Below, one piece after another: positions 6,624 to 12,348 of a stretch of DNA of 12,348 nucleotides. The number at the start of each line of letters is the position of its first letter. Position 1 is the stretch's first letter. Under the pieces are notes generated by a model, which was given only the letters and a program-made list of their open reading frames with translations, was not told the origin of the DNA and searched no databases. The stretch lies in the NCBI GenBank assembly GCA_002347025.1, contig DEAE01000010.1, positions 155,620 through 167,967 on the forward strand. Reading direction: 5' to 3'. The translations under genes were made by a program, and so were the position numbers. The stretch is from Acidobacteria bacterium UBA2990 (GTDB lineage Bacteria; Acidobacteriota; Vicinamibacteria; Vicinamibacterales; UBA8438).

Positions 6624-7364
6624 CTAGTTGTTTCTAGAGTGGATTCTGTAGGACCTCCTCAGCCTACCAGTGCTACAACTGATTGGGGTCTCCTGATTGG
6701 GCCCTGCACTATTTTGGTTAAACTGGTCCATTCCAGAACCAAAATCAGGGAAACTTTGAAAAAGAAACCTCATTACGACGGCTGAATTATTTGGACGTCT
6801 CGGCCCACCGAAGATTCGACTGACGACACCCGCACCTCGAGCACCAACATTCTCTCTAAAGGTTTCTGCCAAAGCCACGGCATCGGCCACCGTCGCACCA
6901 TTTAACTCGCAGAGAGTCTGGGCCACCGGTGCCACGGGCGCAATGGGCCCAGCACCAAATTGACTTGCGGGCCTGGTATATCTGACATTCGATATCCATA
7001 CATTGTCATCGCAGGTGGCGACGCCATCTAAGCCTCGGTGGCCGGGTCTGCGAGCTCGGCTCCGCAAGAATGCTCCTCGCTTCTCAATCATGTCGGCATA
7101 ACTTGGATAGCTGAACTCAGCAATGAAATCAATCTCAGGGTTGTTGCCACCCACAGCTATATCCTCTCGAAACGCAACATACCCAGGGGCCATGTCCTCG
7201 GGCCATTCAAGATTTCTCGCCGTCTCAACCACGTCTGCCATGGTGTAACCAGGATTAATCGAACAGGCTGTAGTTCGGCTTACAAACACATCATCCTGCG
7301 CTGACACGTAAGACGCGCTCAGAAACAACATCAAGATTGAGGCAATGGTGACTACACTCTTCAT
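6624..7364 (-). CDS. Secreted protein with two tandem copies of one alpha/beta domain
   Basis: This 246-aa protein has a clear Sec signal peptide (1-22, MKSVVTIASILMLFLSA...VSA). Two diverged copies of a ~85-95-residue module follow. Copy 1 runs from C34 (CSINPGYTMADVVETAR) to C118 and YT at 129-130. Copy 2 runs from C152 (CELNGATVADAVALAET) to C230 and YR at 239-240. Both contain C-x-[IL]-N-x(1-2)-T-x-A-D at the start, a mid-module hydrophobic strand then PSYADM (87-92) or FPDFGSGMD (205-213), and a final Cys. The cysteines may pair within each module. A proline/alanine linker (132-148) separates them. The pattern suggests a ferredoxin-like dimeric alpha/beta barrel in one chain, but I cannot assign a named family or function. 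The start ATG 7364 has GGAGG nine bases upstream. The gene is followed by a hairpin terminator, so it is probably a single-gene unit. Confidence 0.75.
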   Translation of the reverse strand: MKSVVTIASILMLFLSASYVSAQDDVFVSRTTACSINPGYTMADVVETARNLEWPEDMAPGYVAFREDIAVGGNNPEIDFIAEFSYPSYADMIEKRGAFLRSRARRPGHRGLDGVATCDDNVWISNVRYTRPASQFGAGPIAPVAPVAQTLCELNGATVADAVALAETFRENVGARGAGVVSRIFGGPRRPNNSAVVMRFLFQSFPDFGSGMDQFNQNSAGPNQETPISCSTGRLRRSYRIHSRNN

Positions 7365-8018
7365 TAGAGAGGTCCTCCAATTAAGTGATTAGTGCGCAGA
7401 TGGTGGCCGCACAATCTTCCCACGTTCTTCACACCACGGACCGAGAACGAATAGGTCCTGTGGTGTCAGGCAAATGGGGTAGGTCACCGCTCAAATGTGC
7501 CCTGTGACTGACCAGACAGTAACAAATTCATAGCGTATTTACTCTTGCGTCGCCCCCTGAATCGCCCTCATCGCCGGATTTCCTGGTCTGATCGGGTGAG
7601 CTATGCCACCAGCGAAACTCGTCAACGGCTAATTCAGACCACAACGATGTGGTCTGCGCTTTGCACGAGTGAGCCACGGGGCTGACACGTACCGAACCAC
7701 ACCGATGGAGCGCCTGGAAGTAGGAACCGGTCTGCGGTTCCGTTTCTAGCGTCACGCACCCGTAGTGAGTCACAGCGTTAGTCTTTGAGCCGCAGTTTCG
7801 TGGGCGGTGCCCCCCCAACGAACGCGACCAAGCGGCCTAGAAACGCCCCGATGTTCTTGCTAGGATTGTCGCCTGCTCCCAGACTGGCATCATGAAACTA
7901 GACAAGAGACGGACTCGGCACGTAATTCGTTCGAAGATGTACATGGCCTCGGCTGTCCAAGCTCAACCGCCAATGGCTGTCTTATCTGTGGTGGCGAGGC
8001 GTCCTTAGGAGAGAGTGT
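7365..8018. other. Divergent 654-bp intergenic region with three strong hairpins
   Basis: The region lies between divergent starts at 7364 (-) and 8019 (+) and must hold both promoters, but I see no convincing -35/-10 pair. It contains three good inverted repeats. The first is ACACCACGGACC/GGTCCTGTGGTGT (7431-7442 with 7454-7466, one bulged base). The second is CAGACCACA/TGTGGTCTG with loop ACGA (7635-7656, perfect 9 bp). The third is GGAACCG/CGGTTCC with loop GTCTG (7723-7741, perfect 7 bp, followed by GTTTCT). A 96-codon minus-strand ORF (7818-7528) and a 38-codon plus-strand ORF (7892-8008) are present, but neither looks like a known protein. GGAGG at 7374-7378 (minus) and AGGAGA at 8007-8012 (plus) are the ribosome-binding sites of the flanking genes. 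Confidence 0.6.
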
Positions 8019-9605
8019 ATGACCGAGAACCTTTTGCCACGCAGAGAATTTGTTCGCCTCGCCGGTCTTGGCGGACTACTGATACCAAGCCAGTTGGCTC
8101 AGGCCCAGCCGTCGACCGTTGATGCTCGAACCCAGTTCGGCTCCGTGCGCGGACTCCGGGTCGGACCGGTCAACACTTTCAAGGGTGTTCCCTACGGGGC
8201 TGATACCGGCGGCGAAAACCGATTCATGCCTCCACAAGAGCCGGCATCCTGGCTCGGATTTCGGGAAGCGTTCCAGTATGGCCCAGCGGCTCCGCAGAGC
8301 GACCCGGCTAGTGGTCAGCAGCGGGATGGTCGCGAGAGCGAAGACTGCCTCGTTCTGAATATCTGGACTCGTGGCATCGCCGATGGCGCCAAGCGCCCGG
8401 TGATGTTCTGGTGTCATGGCGGTGGCTTCCGCAGTTTGTCCGGTTCTTCGCCACGCTACGACGGTACTAATCTCGTCCTCCGTGGCGACGTGGTAGTCGT
8501 CACTATCAATCACCGGCTTAACCTGATGGGATTTACCCATTTCGGCGACATGGGTCATCCGGCGTTTGTCGACTCAGGCACTGTCGGCATGCAAGACGTT
8601 GTACAGGCTTTGCGCTGGGTTCAGAGAAACATCGAGGAATTCGGGGGCGATCCTGACCGGGTCATGGTGTTCGGCGAATCCGGCGGCGGTCGCAAGGTAG
8701 CGACCCTACTGGGCATGCCCACGGCTAAGGGCTTGTTTCACGCGGCCATGATCGAGAGTGGCGCGACTCTGCGTCTCCCCGAGCGCGATCCGGCCACTGA
8801 GCTAGCTGCACTGGTCTTAGACGAGCTGGGGCTCAGCCAGGCAACCCTCCCTAGGATTCAGCAGATTCCATTAGACCGCTTAATGGCGGCCTACCATGCT
8901 GTATCCGCCAGAGAACGGGAACCGGGTGGGGGCACGTTCGCACCGACCATGGACGGAAACGTGTTGCCCCACCACCCATTCTGGCCGGTGGCTTCTCCGG
9001 TCAACCCCGAGGTGCCGGTCATTGTTGGCGCCAACCGCACAGAGATGACCTTCCGCGGTGACCAGGCTGCTTTTTCACTAGACGACAGCGAAATGCGAGC
9101 ACGAGTGCGGGCGCTGGTCGGCGCGGATCATACCACCGAGGTGGTGGACGTCTATCGCCAGGAAAATCCAGGTGCGTCACCCTCGGAGATTTACTTCCTA
9201 GTATTCAGTGACTACAGATATGTTATGGCCTCCGTCACCATTGCAGAGCGCCGTGCCACGCTCAATCCAGGCGGGACCTATCTCTACTATCTCACCTGGG
9301 AGACCAACCAAACGGGTCGAGGCATGCTTAGCCCACATACCTTGGATATTCCGTTCATCTTCGATAACGTGCGCACGCATCCACTTACACAGGGTAGGGA
9401 CAGTGCCATCAGCCTAGCCGATAAGATCAGCGATACCGTGATCGGATTCGCCCGAACCGGGAACCCAAACGTTGGCAAGCTTCCGGAATGGAAACCCTAC
9501 GATGCTGTAAACCGGGCGACCATGGTCTGGAACGACTACAGCGAAGTCGTCAATGACCCGATCGCTAAGCAGCGCCGTATCATGCAACCGATCGTCAATC
9601 TCTAA
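8019..9605 (+). CDS. Secreted type-B carboxylesterase (Tat signal)
   Basis: This 528-aa alpha/beta-hydrolase of the carboxylesterase type B (PF00135, cholinesterase-like) family is of normal length. The N-terminus has a twin-arginine motif PRREFVRLAG (R8, R9), a short hydrophobic stretch and an AQA-type cleavage site near 28-30, so Tat export is likely. Family landmarks are GVPYG (56-60), EDCLVLNIW (108-116), the oxyanion loop HGGGF (133-137) and nucleophile elbow GESGGG (219-224) with S221. The acid is E342 in GANRTEMTF, and the base is H440 in SPHTLDIPFIF. The usual elbow is GESAGG; here Gly replaces Ala, a mild variant. All three triad residues are present, so it should be active on ester substrates; which ones cannot be told. 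ATG 8019 has AGGAGA six bases upstream. It is 111 bases from the next + strand gene, which has its own ribosome-binding site and possibly its own promoter. Confidence 0.9.
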   Translation: MTENLLPRREFVRLAGLGGLLIPSQLAQAQPSTVDARTQFGSVRGLRVGPVNTFKGVPYGADTGGENRFMPPQEPASWLGFREAFQYGPAAPQSDPASGQQRDGRESEDCLVLNIWTRGIADGAKRPVMFWCHGGGFRSLSGSSPRYDGTNLVLRGDVVVVTINHRLNLMGFTHFGDMGHPAFVDSGTVGMQDVVQALRWVQRNIEEFGGDPDRVMVFGESGGGRKVATLLGMPTAKGLFHAAMIESGATLRLPERDPATELAALVLDELGLSQATLPRIQQIPLDRLMAAYHAVSAREREPGGGTFAPTMDGNVLPHHPFWPVASPVNPEVPVIVGANRTEMTFRGDQAAFSLDDSEMRARVRALVGADHTTEVVDVYRQENPGASPSEIYFLVFSDYRYVMASVTIAERRATLNPGGTYLYYLTWETNQTGRGMLSPHTLDIPFIFDNVRTHPLTQGRDSAISLADKISDTVIGFARTGNPNVGKLPEWKPYDAVNRATMVWNDYSEVVNDPIAKQRRIMQPIVNL

Positions 9606-9667
9606 GCGACCGACTAGGGCGACGGCGTCGCGTCACCCACTTTCTCGGAAGATCGAACGCGCGGCGC

Positions 9668-9673
9668 TACAAT
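9668..9673 (+). promoter_or_regulatory. Possible -10 box for the cytochrome fusion gene
   Basis: TACAAT, five of six matches to the sigma-70 -10 consensus, lies 43 bases before ATG 9717. No good -35 is visible at 16-18 bases upstream, so this is only a candidate. A separate promoter would fit the 111-base gap after the esterase. Confidence 0.3.
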
Positions 9674-9701
9674 GGCTGTAATCGACGGCTGAACCCGATT
9701 C

Positions 9702-9707
9702 AGGAGG
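9702..9707 (+). promoter_or_regulatory. Ribosome-binding site choosing ATG 9717
   Basis: A perfect AGGAGG ends nine bases before ATG 9717 and 15 bases before the in-frame ATG 9723, favouring the first. Confidence 0.75.
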
Positions 9708-9716
9708 CGAATATAC

Positions 9717-12020
9717 ATGGCCATGAAGTCTGTGTTGGCGGCGCTCGGTGTGCTCATGTTCTCCTTGTCCGGCGCGCTGGGTCAGCAGACCACGTCAGCG
9801 GACACCCCGGACGTGCCTGCCGGTGTTGAAGAGTGGATGCGCACCGCATGGGGGATAGAGCCGCAGGTGCTTGGCGTCACCGACACCCACTTTCTGTCGT
9901 CTTTGAACGCGAGCGAACGGCAAGGGGCGTTTCTGTTCAAGCAGCGCTGCAACACTTGTCACTATTCGACGATGTCGACGACCAGAGGCGCGCAGGCTGG
10001 ACTCGTCAGCGCAGCATCCTACGGACCGACGCTGTCCAAGGGGAATGTCGAAGGGGAGGACCGCGAACGTGCGGTGCGGCTGCTCATCTCGGAAGGCTCG
10101 GCCACGATGCCCGCGTTCAAATACGCCCTCGGTCCTGAGCAGATCGATTCGATCATTGACTACCTCAAGAGAGTCGATACTCTCCGTCCACCGGTGGTAG
10201 ACCGGTTGGTGGACGTAAGGGCGCCGAAAGTGGCCGAGGCAGTGCCCTTCGGCCAAACTGCCCAGACCCTGTGGGGGACCATCACATCGACGTCCGGCGA
10301 GACACTTGAGGGTGTCACCGTGTCTGCCCGCTCCCTGGGAAGGAACGTCACCACGAGCGTGTTCACGGACAGCGACGGTGAGTACTACTTCCCGCCACTT
10401 GAGGCGGGACGGCCATACAAGGTATGGGCACAGGCACAGGCCTTTGAGGCGGGCCGCGCAGACGTCGCGCTGAGGCAGATAGGGGCGCGACTGGATTTCA
10501 CGCTTGCTCCTGAGGGGGACTTCCACAATCAGCTCACGGGAAGCCAGTGGTACGCGGCGCTGCCAGATAGCACACGGGAGGATCGGCGCATGAAGGAGGT
10601 CTTTCGGGCGGCCTGCATGGGATGTCACCCTCAGAATTTCACGCTGATCAGTAGATTCGATGAGGCAGGCTGGCGGAATATCATCTCCGTGATGAGCCGG
10701 ATGCATCCGTATCGATATGGGACGCCGGAGGCAGCGGCCAACCGAGAGCCGAACCCGATCATGGTGCAGTTTGGGGACGAGCTGGCGGCGTGGCTGGCGA
10801 AGGTGCGCGGTCCGGGCCCGTCACCGATGGCGTTTACTCCCCGTCGTCCCACGGGTGACTCGACGCTGATGATCGCACGCGAATACGACACCCCTGAGCC
10901 AGGTTTTGGATTGCCGTTTTTCAACGATGGTAGCACCGATTGGGCTCTTGGCCCTGTCGATTTCATGGACGAGTCAAAGCACCATGCCATGAACGCGACA
11001 GTGGATCACGATGGGAACGTGTGGATGGCCGACATGTTCAACATCACCCGCACCGTCGCTAAATATGACTGGCGGACGGGGCAAGCCACGAATTTCGTGG
11101 TGCCGGAGATGCCAGGTGACCCCCCCGCGAATTCGCACGACATTATCGTGGATGACGATGGGGTCGTGTGGTTCGACATGAGTTCCATGGGCGCGCTTGG
11201 GCGCATCGATCCGCGCACCGGCACCTCAAACACCATTCGCCCTCCCGAGGGCTCCCGAGTGGGGCCGTGGATTGGCGACGACGGACGGGGTGGCATTTGG
11301 GCCGCTGGGGCTGCCAACGACGTGAAGGCGATGCGCTACGATACGACGACGCGCGAATGGACTCTCTTTGAGAACCCGATCCCCAATGCCTCGAATTACG
11401 GGATGACTGGCGATGGCGATGGCAATGGCTGGTGGTCAACCGCGAATCCTCGAGATGGGTTGATGAAGGCGGACCTCGAAGGTGGCCAGGCCGCGTTCGT
11501 GCCGGTCCCAGATGCGGTGAACGATAGGGCCGACTTGTTCACCGCGGAGGAGCTAGCGATCTTCGGCACTCGTCTGACGTTCTATGGGTATGGAAGGCCT
11601 GGTGCCGTGGCGATTCGCAAGCCAGGCGCGGACCCGCAGGGCGCGGCGCTCTGGGGATGCTCGTGGTACGGTGGCGGCATGGTGAAGCTCGACACGCGCT
11701 CGCACGTTACGACGATGTATCCCTTCCCACCCGAGCACGAGGACGGGAATTGCTACGAAACGTCGGTGGACAAGGACGGCATCGTGTGGTTGCCCTTTAC
11801 GCACGGCGATGCGATCGCAAGGTTCGATCCAGATACTGAACAGTGGACGAGCTACTTCCTGCCAACGATCGGAACCAAAACCCACGGGCTACAAGCGGTG
11901 ACGGTGAATGGCCGTACTGAGATCGGGATGGGCTACCTCGGTGCCGGCAAGGTAGCGAAACTCGAGTTTCGCACAAGGGAGGAGCTACAGAGACTGAAGG
12001 TAGAAACGCGTCGGCCTTGA
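9717..12020 (+). CDS. Exported two-haem cytochrome c / CarboxypepD_reg / Vgb-like propeller fusion
   Basis: This is a 767-aa periplasmic protein. Domains in order: a Sec signal peptide (1-22, ending GALGQ), then a cytochrome c domain (about 66-153) with CNTCH (C78, C81, H82) and a likely Met ligand in TMPAFKY (M131). Next is a carboxypeptidase-regulatory-like beta sandwich (about 183-263; VTVSARS, TDSDGEYYFPPLEAG). A second haem site CMGCH (C300, C303, H304) sits in a short helical segment (290-365). Last is a beta-propeller (about 415-750) with streptogramin-lyase-type blades such as HDIIVDDDGVVWF and GNCYETSVDKDGIVWLPFT. Each CxxCH should bind one haem c. I recall such fusions in Acidobacteriota; their reaction is not established. 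The propeller may bind or oxidise an extracellular substrate with electrons passing through the haems (inference). C648 and C679 could form a disulfide. The lyase resemblance does not imply virginiamycin inactivation. Confidence 0.85.
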   Translation: MAMKSVLAALGVLMFSLSGALGQQTTSADTPDVPAGVEEWMRTAWGIEPQVLGVTDTHFLSSLNASERQGAFLFKQRCNTCHYSTMSTTRGAQAGLVSAASYGPTLSKGNVEGEDRERAVRLLISEGSATMPAFKYALGPEQIDSIIDYLKRVDTLRPPVVDRLVDVRAPKVAEAVPFGQTAQTLWGTITSTSGETLEGVTVSARSLGRNVTTSVFTDSDGEYYFPPLEAGRPYKVWAQAQAFEAGRADVALRQIGARLDFTLAPEGDFHNQLTGSQWYAALPDSTREDRRMKEVFRAACMGCHPQNFTLISRFDEAGWRNIISVMSRMHPYRYGTPEAAANREPNPIMVQFGDELAAWLAKVRGPGPSPMAFTPRRPTGDSTLMIAREYDTPEPGFGLPFFNDGSTDWALGPVDFMDESKHHAMNATVDHDGNVWMADMFNITRTVAKYDWRTGQATNFVVPEMPGDPPANSHDIIVDDDGVVWFDMSSMGALGRIDPRTGTSNTIRPPEGSRVGPWIGDDGRGGIWAAGAANDVKAMRYDTTTREWTLFENPIPNASNYGMTGDGDGNGWWSTANPRDGLMKADLEGGQAAFVPVPDAVNDRADLFTAEELAIFGTRLTFYGYGRPGAVAIRKPGADPQGAALWGCSWYGGGMVKLDTRSHVTTMYPFPPEHEDGNCYETSVDKDGIVWLPFTHGDAIARFDPDTEQWTSYFLPTIGTKTHGLQAVTVNGRTEIGMGYLGAGKVAKLEFRTREELQRLKVETRRP

Positions 12021-12255
12021 TCGAGCCTGGGCCCACGCTTGCGGGTGGCGTCGTGGCCGGTGTAGCGCCCAGACGTGAGGCTTGTAGCGTGGGTGCGCGG
12101 CGTGTCACCAGCGGGCGAGGAAAGGCCTCTAAAGGAGAGCTTTCCCCTAGTTGGCATGTCAGATCCACTCGACAGTGCAAGGGCGCACTCTGAAAATCAA
12201 ATCAAGGCAATTGCCACTCCGTCCCCCGGCTCCCCGCGCCAGACCACCGAGTAGG
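12021..12255. other. Convergent intergenic region with weak hairpins
   Basis: Two imperfect inverted repeats are seen: CCCACGCT (12032-12039) with AGCGTGGG (12086-12093), and GGAAAG..CTCT with AGAGCTTTCC (12119-12145). Neither has a U-run, so terminator function is uncertain. No gene is apparent. Confidence 0.3.
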
Positions 12256-12348
12256 CTAGAGTGTCTCCAGCGACAGAGGTTCCGTCTCCCAGGACAGATA
12301 CTGAGTCTCCGGAAAGAAGTACATGTGGACGGTGTAGCGGCCTGGCGC
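12256..12348 (-). CDS. 3' end of an unidentified minus-strand gene (partial)
   Basis: Reading the minus strand from the window edge gives 30 codons, APGRYTVHMYFFPETQYLSW then ETEPLSLETL, ending in TAG at 12258-12256. Aromatic- and strand-rich residues (RYTVHMYFFPE) and mostly G/C third positions look like true coding sequence, possibly the last strands of a beta-sandwich. The start lies beyond the window. It is convergent with the cytochrome fusion gene. Too short to assign a family. Confidence 0.5.
   Translation of the reverse strand, partial: APGRYTVHMYFFPETQYLSWETEPLSLETL

Noticed and set aside
7528..7818. 96-codon minus-strand ORF in the divergent intergenic region
   Set aside because: No signal peptide, no recognisable fold, erratic composition, no ribosome-binding site, and it spans two strong hairpins; probably non-coding.
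9795..10706. 303-codon minus-strand ORF opposite the cytochrome fusion gene
   Set aside because: Antisense shadow of a clear haem-binding protein; rich in Arg/His/Pro with no domain pattern.
9717..12020. Virginiamycin B lyase antibiotic-resistance gene
   Set aside because: Only the propeller fold is shared; the protein is exported and fused to cytochrome c, so streptogramin resistance is unsupported.
1..12348. CRISPR array, integrase, transposase or toxin-antitoxin system
   Set aside because: No regularly spaced short repeats and no ORF with recombinase, transposase, nuclease or antitoxin motifs was seen on either strand.

Overview
The window is a stretch of bacterial chromosome with eight complete or near-complete protein genes, one broken gene fragment at the left edge and a partial gene at the right edge. 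The proteins point to a Gram-negative, envelope-rich environmental bacterium, probably Acidobacteriota (Vicinamibacteria-like) or a similar uncultured lineage. The evidence is several signal peptides, a Tat-type secreted carboxylesterase, an exported two-haem cytochrome c fused to a carboxypeptidase-regulatory-like domain and a lyase-type propeller, an NHL propeller, and families I recall mainly from that group. This placement is inference from gene content; there is no marker gene.

Layout. (1) 1-331: a short sequence ending like a tRNA 3' end (..GGTACCA) and a truncated gene fragment joined to it. (2) 319-3320, + strand: a translationally coupled pair, a five-pass membrane protein of the sulfatase/LtaS-like (alkaline-phosphatase) superfamily and a signal-bearing beta-sandwich protein. 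(3) 5108-3397, - strand and convergent with (2): a second coupled pair, a 102-aa membrane microprotein and a NoeA-like methyltransferase with a kinase-like N-terminal half; the two overlap by GTGA. (4) 6416-5235, - strand: a secreted NHL beta-propeller. (5) 6417-6623: a second copy of the tRNA-end repeat (28 of 30 bases identical to 1-30), then a hairpin terminator. (6) 7364-6624, - strand: a secreted protein made of two diverged copies of one domain. (7) 7365-8018: a divergent intergenic region with three strong hairpins. (8) 8019-12020, + strand: a secreted type-B carboxylesterase and the two-haem propeller fusion. (9) 12348-12256, - strand: the last 30 codons of a further gene.

Working together. 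Pairs (2) and (3) look like one envelope-glycan module: a membrane transferase/hydrolase acting outside the inner membrane, an exported accessory protein, a small membrane partner, and a cytoplasmic enzyme with methyltransferase and kinase-like features. The module and the NHL gene lie between two tRNA-3'-end direct repeats about 6.5 kb apart. This resembles a genomic island at a tRNA gene, although no integrase is visible. Region (8) looks like separate secreted catabolic or electron-transfer functions and is visibly richer in G+C at third codon positions than the 319-5100 block.
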